Positions 11,861 to 21,457 of a DNA stretch of 60,000 nucleotides are shown piece after piece. Numbering within the stretch: position 1 is the stretch's first letter; every line of letters starts with the position of its first letter. The position numbers and the translations under genes are program-made. This stretch comes from Adiantum capillus-veneris (taxonomy: Eukaryota > Streptophyta > Polypodiopsida > Polypodiales > Pteridaceae). Under the pieces are notes generated by a model that did no database searches, was not told where the DNA came from, and worked only from the letters and a program-made list of their open reading frames with translations. The stretch spans positions 11,832,412 to 11,892,411 of the forward strand of contig CM043965.1 of the NCBI GenBank assembly GCA_014529385.2, written 5' to 3'.

Positions 11861-14690
11861 ATGGAGACTAGTAAATCACTAGCAAAGAAGAAAAGAATGT
11901 CTATAAAGGACATTATTACGGCCAGTGATCCCTACACACTGCCAAAGGAGACACTCAAGACAGCTAAGGCTTGGGTAGATGATACTACATTAGACTAGGA
12001 AGGAGTGGCAGTATATCATGGCACTTCACAAGGAAACATAGTGAATATCACAATGAATCCATGAGAGATGTTAGAATTGGCAAACCGAGAAGAAACCCTC
12101 AACCAACTAGAAAGAGCAGACCTCCATAACTTCTTCACAACACCACCAGCAGGTGTGGATGTTCAAAGAGTCTATGAGCTAGTCAGCTCGATTCAAAAAA
12201 ACGACAAGGCAATGATCATACCCTTGGACGGCCAGAAGAGAGAAACTTTGATCACATCTCAAACCATAAAAGATGCCCTTGGGATCCATAATAAGGGAAA
12301 CTTAGTTTTGGAGGAAGCTGTTTTAGACCATTAGAGGACCAATTTGATCATTACATCCGGGCTTATGAAGAGACGAAAAGAGTGCTTGAGCAGCAAAACG
12401 TAGAGCCTTTCACAATGGAGGAGGTGCAAGACATCAAGAAAAAGCTCAAGGAAACGCCAGAAACACCAGTGAAGAAGGATCAAGAGAAAGAGAGGACAAA
12501 AATTGAAACACCACTGTCACCACCAAGCTCTCCCACCCCTGCTCCAAGTCCAAAAACCTCTACACTAGAACCACAATCATCACCAAGAGTAACAGAAGCG
12601 GCCACGTGCACCTGGGGATAAGGAGAAAGATGAAAGGAACACCTATGAAGACCTCATTCAATCCGGATACACAATGGCAGAGGCTTCAAAAATCATTTAC
12701 CGGAATGTTTAATCCGCCATGGGCTGCAAAAGAGGAACAAGAGAGACAAGAGCTCCCATGGGCCAGGATAGAGATGATGAATTTGAAGAGAGGAAGGCAT
12801 ACCAAGAGTCACAAAGAGTAGCTCCAGAAAGATATTCACCATAGCTTGGATTTCGAGGGTTGGTTCATGTCCCTCAAGAGCATCAATGGAGACTATTGGA
12901 CAACCCGTGGAGAGTACCACCAATAGGAGTAATGATTAGTACGTGATATCAGGTTCCATTCGTTGACCCTATCAATAGGCCAACAACTAGAAACCTGGTA
13001 GCAAAAAATCAAGATGACATAAGAGCCACCTATCAGATACTGGACAGAGTCACAACGTGGTCTCTTACCGTTGCTAAAGAGATCAATCCACTGTGTACCA
13101 GGGATGATAATCTGGAAATGGAACAGGATAATCTTTTGAGCTTAGTACAAGATACCTGCCCCAAGGCCAAGGAAGCGAACAAGGAGCTCAAAACTCTCAT
13201 TGCTACACTAAGGGAGGCTGATAGCGAACAAGACTCTCTCACACTAGAGATGACAGAGGTCTCAAGAGTAGTCAAGACTCTCCAAGAGCAAAAAGATAAG
13301 GTCAAAGATGAGTTAGAAGAAGCAAAAGATAAATTACTGGAGCTGAAAGAAAAATTAGAGCAAGGGCAGTGCGAGCAAGTGAAGGGGCAGATACTCAAGT
13401 TTTACAAGCCTTGGAAGCCCAAATCACCACCCTGCAAAAAGAATTGTGGTTAGAGCAAAGACAACAAATGCATATGGTAGAAGGGTCTCTAGCTATCAAA
13501 GAAAGAATGAAAGCCAAACACCAAGCTCTCCAAAAAGAACATGAAGAGTTCCAAAATAATTTGGCAACACTGCAAGAGGTGATGGTTGACATGGCAAAGG
13601 AAGCTACTCAATGGGATACACTTACGCAATGACAGGTCATGGATTTACAAAAGGACATAGCACACTCAAGGACACATGAATTAGAATCAGGGCCCAATGA
13701 AACAGAGACAAATGCCAAAGATGAGCCTATGGAAATTCTTGAGGGTGCTAAGGATATGCAACACCAAGAAGAACAAGTGGAGATAGTGGTAGAAGAAACA
13801 CAATCACTTACCACAGAGGAGGAGACACGCCTCCAGCTTTTGATAGAAATGACCACAAGACAACCTTGGAATGGGAATCAAGAATGCTTCATTCTATAGG
13901 AGTCGAAGGGCTGGCCACAAATGTGCTTGGGAGGAATGGATGCAACCCACACTCCCATATCCTCTCCTAAAGTATGAGGGGATAATAATAAAGAAAAGAA
14001 TTGAAGCAGAAGCTACAAAACCACTCTATGAAGGAGATGTCAAGAATACATAGGCTGCAACTAAAGTGGTGGACTCTCAACCAAGATGGAGAAAAGCTTG
14101 GGTCCTAAAGTACCCAATTTTTTTGAAATATTTGGTGGAGGCTCCAAAGATCATCAGAGATGACCTCTTATTATTCCCAGTCCCTCGTGTTTGCACTTGG
14201 GCAAGCCATTTCAGAATCATTAAGCGACATCCAAATTGGCTTAACTACCCTTCTATGCCACCACCCAAGGAAGGAGAGAGAGTATGTGTTTCTTATATGG
14301 TGAAAACCCTAAAGGGAACCATTAATATTTCATTGGCTCTCCAGACTTTACATGCATCATGATCAAAAAAATCTACAAAACTTTGTTGACTTGCATTGAA
14401 GTCTTCATGCCTTCCAAAGCAATTGATTCTACACTCCTATCAACGGGCAACATTGTCACTACAATGACATATGATTTTTCAAGACAACCATCTCTAGAGG
14501 TTTTATATTTACTGTATCAACGAATCCCAGCTATCACATGCAAGCTTTTGAGGAATCCTTCTACACAGGTTTCTTTACATACAATAGAAAAATATTTGGC
14601 CCAACAGTCACTTTAAGAAATATAAGGTATGAATCATACCTAAAGTTGCTAAAACCACCAGGCTTCCATTCACAACAGAAAAGCTGCAAG
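11861..14690 (+). pseudogene. ORF-X copy B: extra 3' ORF of the gypsy element (decayed)
   Basis: The first ATG chosen is at 11,861 (METSKSLAKKKRMSIKDII), which opens a frame leading into the conserved region with only single stops. The N-terminal domain (to about 12,335) has GVDVQRVYELVSSI and ETLITSQTIKDALGI, matching copy A. A Pro/Ser-rich linker (about 12,440-12,600) is followed by a long coiled coil (13,020-13,640; KELKTLIATLREADSEQDS, KDELEEAKDKLLELKEKLE). An acidic Glu-rich stretch comes next, to 13,860. The C-terminal domain (14,066-14,690) has QPRWRKAWV, PRVCTW, YMVKTLK, LTCIEVF and FEESFYTGFFT. Frames change several times. It ends 40-50 bp before a PPT. Function unknown; conserved architecture with copy A is the main evidence that it is a real gene family. 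Confidence 0.65.
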
Positions 14691-14727
14691 AGAGCAAGAC
14701 CATTCATGTCAGGGACAACATGGACAC

Positions 14728-14739
14728 GGAAGGGAGGAG
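14728..14739 (+). promoter_or_regulatory. Polypurine tract of element B
   Basis: The tract cggaagggaggag abuts the TGTTGAC start of an LTR, mirroring the PPT and LTR junction at 7,442-7,457. It sets the 3' end of element B. Confidence 0.7.
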
Positions 14740-15300
14740 TGTTGACGACGAAACACAAAAGAAGTTTCCCTAATACATTGTATCTTTATTTTTTGAAGTG
14801 GAATGTTATTTTCTGTGCCATAAGATCTTGTGGGAACAAGACTCTAAGGAGGAATGTATATAAGCCAATTTTTTAAACCCTAAACCTAAATTTTAAATTA
14901 ATCAAATCCGGTTTTCATTGTGCTTCTGAGAGAGAGAGAGAGAATGAGAGAGAGTGTGACTTCTTCTCTTCCCTATGCGTGCTACGGAAGGTCCATTGAT
15001 AAATCAACACCACCATCATGTTAGCAATGGCAAGGGTTTCATGCAACACCACCAGTGTGTGATTTTGACTACGACACGAAGTGAGCTTCTACGAGCTTCC
15101 GGGTGAGTTTTCTTGCAAACCGGGTGTCCGTTTGGTGAGTTCTTTGCACCTATGGATTCATGGAGAGTAGAGCTACGCATTAGGACCATATGCAACAAAA
15201 AAGGTAACCTATATTTTACTACCTGTCTTTATACGCAATCGTCGCAAGAGATAGTTGGTCGGATATCGAGTCACAGTCCATGGGGTATTGATCTCGTGAT
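14740..15300 (+). repeat. 3' LTR of element B (start clear, end approximate)
   Basis: The LTR begins TGTTGACGACG directly after the PPT. TATATAA at 14,857-14,863 is followed by gccaatttttt, which resembles the TATA context of the element A LTR. A GA-rich leader (14,930-14,955) follows. The stretch around 15,265-15,300 (gagtca, ccatgg, ttgatctcg) recalls the U5 end of the other two LTRs. The right boundary cannot be fixed by eye, and truncation by the adjacent copia remnant is possible. Confidence 0.5.
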
Positions 15301-15539
15301 AAGGAGAGTACATCTTGTAAGTTTCGTAACATTATGAATGCATTTGTCCTAGATTCGGATAGCATGAACATCGTACGTTGGATTGCTTTCAATAGTGCAT
15401 AATCACGTTTAGATTTGATTTCCTCGATTAGAGATTGTCTTAGAAGGTCGAGTAGGCGATTGACACCCATCTTCTTGTTTCCATGCGCCTACGGGTTAAG
15501 CTTCACCCTCGGCCGACATGGAGTTGTTGGTTTTGTTTT
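15301..15539. other. Anonymous stretch between LTR B and copia remnant
   Basis: Nothing recognisable. A minus-strand ORF here has no known motif and no continuity with the copia RT. The breakpoint between LTR B and the truncated copia element must lie in this stretch or at its right edge. Confidence 0.3.
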
Positions 15540-16380
15540 TGCTATGCTAGCGTCCGCTTGTAGTGTACCCGCCAACAGAATGTTTGACTGATGTACATCC
15601 CAACCAAAATGAGCTGCCAATGCACATAGAAAACAAGCATTAGTTATATGACAAGTGGGAGAAAACATCTCTTCATAATCTATGCCTTTTTGTTGTGCAT
15701 GACCCTTTGTAACAAGTTGAGCCTTATAGCGATCAATCTCACCATCCGGCTTGAGTTTCAACTTGTAAACCCACTTCGTACCAAAGGCCTTTTTACCAAG
15801 AGGCAAATCACATAAAGTCCATGTGTCATTTCTATAAGTGCATCATATTTTGATTGTTGCATGGCTGCCATCCAATTTTTTGAATCATGTGCTTCATCAA
15901 AAGACAGAGGTTCCTCAACATCATGTAAGCTATACACAACCAAATCATAAGATGCATGGTGAGAGGTTGAACGAGTATGACTAGACAATGGTGCATCCAA
16001 TTTATTGTCATGCAATGTATGCACCAGCCATTTTGGCATACCTCTAGCCTGCTCATTTTCAGCCCTTTCCTCATCAAGTAGATTGTGTACATCTACATTA
16101 GTAATAGGCTAATCAGTACCATTTTCAAAAAGCCCCATAGGCTGTACAATTACCACATTGGGATCTACATTCAAACTTCCACCACTGAAAAGAGGCAACA
16201 AAGTTTCCTAAATGTCTTGTGAGCTGACATTACTGTCTCTAGTACATGAAAACAAGGGATGAACATAATTTTGCACAAACACAACACTTTTCTTCCCATG
16301 AGACCAAGATGCACTTTGTTTGTGGATGATACAACTTGTAACCTTTGATTTTAGCACTATAACCAACAAAATTTAAATTG
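15540..16380 (-). pseudogene. Copia reverse transcriptase, N-terminal part (decayed)
   Basis: The minus strand shows the lead-in to RVT_2. SKNWMAAMQQSKYDALI (about 15,830-15,890) is followed after a frameshift by KKAFGTKWVYKLKL and YKAQLVTKGHAQQKGIDY, then FSPTCHIT (about 15,640-15,800). These are the hallmark first blocks of copia RT, which copies retroelement RNA into DNA. Homology ends near DVHQSNILLAGTLQAD (about 15,560). The catalytic YxDD block and everything after it are absent. Upstream (16,300-16,400) lies KLDDKAVNLNFVGYS, the integrase to RT linker. Confidence 0.88.
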
Positions 16381-16403
16381 ACAGCCTTATCATCCAATTT
16401 TGT

Positions 16404-16627
16404 GCACTATGCCCGGGGCGGTCACTTTTTAGAATGTGTATGCTATCACGTGAGTTAACCGGAGAGGATTATTAAAAGATCAAAATGTATACATACAGAG
16501 GGGGGTGGGGGTTTTTTAAATAGGCACGTAGTGTAAATATAATATGTATATTGAGGTATTATTAATAACCTCTTGAATGCACGTGATATAGGAAGCTTTT
16601 GATAAGTGACCGCCCCGGGGCACTATG
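16404..16627. mobile_element. 208-bp MITE with 16-bp TIRs and 8-bp TSD
   Basis: Perfect 16-bp terminal inverted repeats (CCCGGGGCGGTCACTT) lie at 16,412-16,427 and 16,604-16,619. They are flanked by a perfect 8-bp duplication, GCACTATG, at 16,404-16,411 and 16,620-16,627. Removing one TSD copy restores the copia coding context on both sides. An 8-bp TSD suggests a hAT-type transposase. The GC-rich TIR start is not the common CAG/TAG of hAT elements, so superfamily assignment is tentative. It is non-coding. Confidence 0.92.
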
Positions 16628-16755
16628 TTTGTGGCACCAAAGCATATGCCAAATAGCCAAAAACATGCATGTGCTTAATAAAAGGCTTTCTATCATGCCA
16701 TGATTCATATGGAGTAATAGACTGAAAAGATCTCTTAGGAAACCTATGTGTATAT
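16628..16755 (-). pseudogene. Copia integrase C-terminal piece
   Basis: The minus strand reads FPKRSFQSITPYESW and HMHVFGYLAYALVP. These are the conserved 'TPYE-W, RVFG-AY' segment that follows the copia integrase core. It joins directly to the end of the inverted core block at about 16,755, and the hAT-like MITE interrupts it on the other side. Confidence 0.85.
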
Positions 16756-17545
16756 ATGCACTTGCTAGACTTGGACTTGTAGTCAAGTTTGTGGATGATA
16801 GAGGTACAGTACATGATCTCAATTTTGGTGTAAAATTGTTGCATTTTGCATATTATTTAGTGGGTTGTATAAGCTCACTTTGTATGACAAGGGTGGGAAG
16901 AATTTTGCAAATGCAGTTGTGGATTCTAAGTTTATTTTAGATGAAAAACTTTGGCATGCACGTTTTGGGTATCTGAATTTTGCCAGTTTGCTGTGTTTGC
17001 AAAAATTTGATATGATTTCTTCTTTACCGCCTCTTGAAGCACCTATCAAACATGTTTGTGAATAATGTATTTTGGGTAAGATGTAGTGCTCTAAGTTTTC
17101 TAAGGATGGTTCAGTTAGGGCCACATGTAGGTTGCAGCATAGTGATGTTTGTGGGTCCATGCAAATTCCGTCCTTGGGAAATTACCTTTACTTTGTGACT
17201 TTCATTGATGATTACTCTAGGCATGCATGGTTATTTTCTCTTAAATCAAATTCCAAAGTTTTTATGTACTTCAAACAATTTATGGCTATGGCTGAAAATG
17301 TCTCAAAATGTACTATGGACACCCTCCGTTCCGATCGATGGGGGGAGTATATGTCTCATGAATTTAATGCATTTCTAGCTAGTCATGGGATAAAACACCA
17401 ATGTACAGTGCCTGACATGCCTCAACAAAATGGTGCTGAAAGGAAAACAGGTCACTTACGGAAATGGCATGATGTATGGTTAGAAGTCAAGCTTTGCCGC
17501 ATTCTTTTTGGCTTCAGGTCATCATGTGTGCCACTTATGTACAAA
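16756..17545 (+). pseudogene. Copia integrase core, inverted within the element
   Basis: This block reads on the plus strand while the rest of the element reads minus. It contains the pre-integrase zinc region (GLVVKFVDD, KLWHARFGYLNFASL; the usual second His is Tyr) and the catalytic core. First Asp is in HSDVCGSM, followed by FVTFIDDYSRHAWLF; second Asp in LRSDRWGEYMS; Glu in PQQNGAERK. The block ends with ALPHSFWLQVIMCATYVQ. The missing neighbours on each side are exactly what the minus strand supplies at 17,546 (end of protease) and 16,755 (FPKRSFQ), with no duplication. One internal inversion explains this better than two separate elements. Confidence 0.85.
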
Positions 17546-17790
17546 AGATTCTTCTTAATCCCAGGTACATGAAGTGCATCAACAAGTGTGAAAGAAATGC
17601 CATTTACAGCATCAAGCACAATCTTTCCAATTCCTTGAACAAGATAAGAGGCATTGTTGACACAAGTCACCGTATTCCCATGAGGGACAGATTCAATAGA
17701 GGTAAACAAATCACCATGTGAGGTAATGTGCTTTGTAGCACCACTGTCAAAATACCACACATGTGAATCTGCACAGCAACTGACATACAT
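17546..17790 (-). pseudogene. Copia aspartic protease
   Basis: The minus strand has VWYFDSGATKHIT (active-site DSG, about 17,720-17,760), then TVTCVNNASYLVQGIGKIVL and LVDALHVPGIKKNLL. This is the full copia protease that cleaves the Gag-Pol precursor, and the frame is open through it. It ends at the inversion junction near 17,545. Confidence 0.9.
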
Positions 17791-17949
17791 GCATCATGGA
17801 CAATAGGATCATAAGTGCCTCAGCACTTAATGGCCATTTTGCATCAACATCAGTATCACAACCTCCTTTGGCAGATTGCACTTGTATTGGAACCTGTAGT
17901 GGATCCAGCCTCTTTCTTCTTTAGCCTCTTTTGCCTTTAATTTCAAACA

Positions 17950-18005
17950 CTTCTTGATCAAGTGATCATTAGATTTACAATAATGTCAACACATCTTCTT
18001 TTTGC
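17950..18005 (-). pseudogene. Copia nucleocapsid zinc knuckle (stop in first Cys)
   Basis: The minus strand shows a CCHC pattern, HYCKSNDHLIKKC. The last three ligands (C, H, C) are present with correct spacing, while the first Cys codon reads TGA. It lies between gag and protease, as expected for packaging of element RNA. Confidence 0.7.
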
Positions 18006-18259
18006 CCTTATTACCAAAATTGCTAGACGAAGTGCTACGAGCAGAAGCATTAGGAACAAAAGTTTTGCCACTCACATTAGAACCATAAGAAGTGGCTACA
18101 TTGTTGTTCCCACCTTTTCTTTGAGTTGCAATAAAAGCGTGTTCAACTGCACGCTACCTAGTCCTGTTTTTTCTAGAAAGTGACTCTTGCAACAACAATG
18201 TGCATAATGCATTAAACTTGACAACTTCAGGATTTCCTTGGGTCATAAGTCTCCAAGTA

Positions 18260-18779
18260 CTAGCAAAAAGTCTGGTAAGAATCTGGCAAAGAATCAAGAG
18301 CATTCTGCACAAGTGAACTATCAAAAATGACTTCTCCTACAAAAATTAGTTGCTCATTAACATCCTTGACACCAACAAGGAAAGTGTCCATTTCATCTTC
18401 CTCATGCATAATCTTCGATTCCAGCTCTTTATGCAGCAAAGCAATTTTAGCCTCATTGCGGCTTACATAAAGACCTTCTAGAATATCCCAAGCCTGTTTT
18501 GCAGATTTTTCTGACGAATGTGAGGAGTGATAGTGCTCTTCACATACAATGCAATCAATGCATGAGCATGTGCATCGCTTACATCCCAATGAGCCTGCTC
18601 AACCATAGGCAAAAAAACTCTGACAGCAGCAACCCTGGTAGCAAAACCTAGAGCATCCTCAACATTGCCTGCATCCACAGTACCTGGATGTACATCAATG
18701 CCCTCCACAATGTTCCAAGCTCCCTTTTATACAAGTACATGTTGCATCATGTAAGCCGACATAGGGTAATTGTCCCCAT
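18260..18779 (-). pseudogene. Copia Gag (UBN2-type), decayed
   Basis: The minus strand starts NGDNYPMSAYMMQHVLV (18,779 downward), the usual copia Gag opening. It continues with WDVSDAHAHALIALYV. After a frameshift, AKQAWDILEGLYV and KIALLHKELESKIMHE lead to ALDSLPDSYQTFC. This matches the UBN2 capsid domain of copia elements. One stop interrupts the opening and one frameshift lies near 18,500. The foldback element sits just upstream of the NGDNY motif. Confidence 0.88.
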
Positions 18780-19195
18780 TAGGGAAACTTTGGACTCACA
18801 AAGGTGCCTTATAAGGAGTTTGACTTCCTCTCTCATGTCCAAAACGGGCGTGCGATAAAATTTTAGCAAATCAACTCTAAACTTGGCAAAGATTTGACAG
18901 TTAGAATCTACTCTTCAAGCTCTTTCTATTGATATATTGATTCTATTTTTGATTCTCTTGTGATGTGATAACTCCGTCTAGAATCTAGAGAATAAAAAAT
19001 AGAATCTTTCAAATTATAAGGAATCTCGTGGCGTGCTATATATCAATAGAAAGATCTTGAAATGTAGATTCTAATTGCCAAATCTCTGCCAAGTTTAGAG
19101 TTGATTTGCAAAAATTTTAATGCACGCCCATTTTGAACATGAGAGAGAAAGTCAAACTCCTTATAAGGCCCCTTTGTGAGTCCAAATTTTCCCTA
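18780..19195. mobile_element. 416-bp foldback MITE with TA duplication
   Basis: Long terminal inverted repeats of about 165 bp or more start GGGAAACTTTGGACTCAC on the left. The right end, read on the other strand, starts GGGAAAATTTGGACTCAC. By eye the arms are about 88-90% identical. Both ends are flanked by TA (18,780-18,781 and 19,194-19,195), as for Tc1/mariner-type (Stowaway-like) MITEs. No coding. It is inserted at the start of copia gag and is therefore younger than the copia insertion. Confidence 0.9.
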
Positions 19196-19595
19196 ATGCA
19201 TCTAATCTGTCCTTAGTAGAAAACATCTTGAATATATTCGTGTTGTTTTCAACCATGGAAAATGTATGCACCTAATGTGAAAACTGCCCGAAATGAGGAG
19301 AAATTTAGTGAGACCAGCTATATAGAACAACCCATAGTAGTCTATATGGGACTTGTTATGTAGTAATTGGAATTGATAGAAACTATGCAAAAAATGACAA
19401 AATTGCCTGTGCATACTTAGTCTGGCTGTAGTGGAAACGAAGGTCGAAATGAGTCCAAAATGAAACTTTGAGTAGACCAAGCTCTACAAGTTCTCCCAAA
19501 TTTTTGGTTGACCTGCTGACACTCACCAAAGCTCATTGAAATTTGAAAAAACAAGTAGGGGTATTATGGAGATTAAGCCCAGAAGGACATGACCT

Positions 19596-19607
19596 GCTCT
19601 GATACAA
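19596..19607 (-). promoter_or_regulatory. Primer binding site of the copia element
   Basis: The minus strand reads TTGTATCAGAGC, one base from TGGTATCAGAGC, the initiator-Met tRNA complement used by most plant copia elements. It lies two to three bases inside the LTR end. Confidence 0.85.
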
Positions 19608-19609
19608 AT

Positions 19610-19829
19610 TGTTGAAAATTAGGGTTGCAGGAAAACACACACAACTTGGAGAAGACAAAGGAAGCTGAAGGCACACATTAGAGAGTGTATTACTTAGTGT
19701 GCAATGAAAAGATAAATAGCCCTAGAGTGATGGGCGTATATACAATGCACGGGGAAAAAAAGTGCTAAAGAGGAAAAAAATGCCCTGGTGGTCCTAGTGT
19801 ATTCACACACATCACTACCACATGTAACA
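19610..19829 (-). repeat. 5' LTR of the copia element (220 bp)
   Basis: The segment begins TGTTGAAAATTAGGG and ends CATGTAACA on the plus strand, giving TG...CA ends with a short TGTT/AACA inverted repeat. The PBS follows on the minus strand. Size and layout fit a small plant copia LTR. No second LTR is present, so its age cannot be estimated internally. Confidence 0.85.
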
Positions 19830-20139
19830 TGGTAGCATAGCGATCCTGCCAATTTTTATTTTGGTTCCTTAAAGTCTAACAAGGTTTGCATCTTTTCCTC
19901 TACCTCCTTTCATATCTTTTCTTTGACCCCGTTTGTAGTTTTTGTCTCTTGATTCGTACTATTTGCGTCATTATTTTTTGGAGTTTTTGGACAAATTTCT
20001 AGGTATGTCTAATTGGCTTGTATTATATTTTAATTCCCCTTGGCCTGTTCCCTAGTCATTGTGGGTTCTCCTTCTGATGAAATGTTGGGCACTACTTGAA
20101 CTATGTTTATGGTAGTTTTTTCTTTGTCTATTGGATTCC

Positions 20140-20265
20140 TAGGCACTCTTCATGAAAGTGTCTGCCTTTGCAACCACACACTCCACAATAAAAATCTATA
20201 GGTTTTACATTCTTATTTGGTTCAATACAATCATTTTTCCAATGGTCATCCTCCCCGCAGTTATG
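20140..20265 (-). pseudogene. Gypsy nucleocapsid zinc knuckles (first Cys lost)
   Basis: The minus strand shows FHNCGEDDHWKNDC, a C-x2-C-x4-H-x4-C knuckle in which the first Cys is Phe (TTC for TGC). A second Cys/His cluster follows (CGVCGCKGRHFHEEC). This is the RNA-binding end of Gag. Confidence 0.7.
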
Positions 20266-20924
20266 GAAATTTTTGGTTTTTGGTTTGGGCATTGGTTTGA
20301 TCATAGGTAGGTGCTAGTCTAGCGCCTTGCTTTGCAATGAAGTAAACAATTGATGTGCCCATAGGTTTTTGGTAAATTGGTTCTATAGAGACCATAGTTA
20401 ACTGATTGTATCATTCTTCCTCTAGCCCCATTGTTACCAAACTCGTTTTAGGGTATGGTGTAGCGGGTACTAGAGCATGTTCATCCATTGGTCCCTCAGG
20501 CAACATATACTTGACAAGTATAGCATTATTCTTTGGGAGTGGTGGTTGTTGGTATAATACTGGTTGTGGTCTCTCCATATTCATGGGTGTTCTTTAAATT
20601 GGTGCCACATTTGGTGGGTATCTATACATGGGTTGTCCTTGTGGACTCATTGGCACATATTGGATATTTTCATCATATTTGGACTTGTACTAGAACTCAT
20701 AGGTTGTCCTGGGTTTGGCCCCTACCCTAGGCATCTCATATGCATCCTTTGCATGTTTGTCATCATATCCTTCATGTGTTTAAGCATGTCTTCTATAGCA
20801 TTGGCAGGAGTTGCAACAGTTGGTCCTACTTGTGCTAGCACAATGGATGTAGTTACCTCACTCTATGTATCTTTAGCAATGCTTTCCTTGTTGAATAACT
20901 TGCAATTACTACTCAATTAAATCG

Positions 20925-21305
20925 CGTCCAGACTGCATGCTTCCCAAGTAATGTGTTTTTTGCTATACAAAATAGCATACAAGTCTTAGCTTAATAGTCC
21001 CTCTAAAAATAGTGAGACAAGTCTTTCCTCGGTTGGGATCTCCAACTCTTGATATCTGTCTATATATTGTCTCATCAAACTCACACTATCTTTGATAGTC
21101 TCTTCCTCTTTTTATTTGAAACTGTAAATTTGGGCTACTGTACTATGCTTGATTCCGATTTTCAAGCAAGCAACAACGATTCTCATTGCCAAAGTTGCTA
21201 AATCTATTATTGATATACGAGGTATGGTATGAAACCATGTTAAAGCTTTTCCCTCTAAGGTCATTCAAAACCCCTCAAATTGTGTATGGAAGTCGGTTAT
21301 GTGTT
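20925..21305 (-). pseudogene. Gypsy Gag capsid core
   Basis: The minus strand reads LEGKALTWFHTIP, then KDSVSLMRQYIDRYQELE, PTEERLVSLFLEGL and LYAILYSKKHITWEAC. This is the Retrotrans_gag signature (A-W, then spaced F/Y, then LFLEGL). Two stops are visible in the stretch read. The order relative to PBS and zinc knuckles fits. Confidence 0.8.
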
Positions 21306-21457
21306 CAACTCTCAAAACATGTCTAGCAGTCATACAGATCCCTTGACCAATTGTATTTTTTGACCCATTTTTGGAAGTCTTGTGGTCTGACTCTATGGTT
21401 ATTTTTAGCACACGCTCTCTCTCTTCTAGCCGATGTTTCTCCCATTAAACCTTCAAA

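Larger units (their letters stand above)
15540..19829 (-). mobile_element. Ty1/copia retrotransposon, minus strand, 3' truncated, rearranged
   Basis: On the minus strand the order is LTR (19,829-19,610), PBS, gag, zinc knuckle, protease, integrase and start of RT, which is the copia gene order. The element stops within RT near 15,540. The rest of RT, RNase H and the 3' LTR are missing. The integrase block (about 16,756-17,545) is inverted. A 208-bp MITE (16,412-16,619) and a 416-bp foldback element (18,780-19,195) are inserted in it. All genes are broken by stops and frameshifts. Confidence 0.9.

Noticed and set aside
15219-15470. Minus-strand 83-codon ORF beside copia RT
   Set aside because: No copia RT motif and no recognised domain; it overlaps the probable LTR B region on the other strand.
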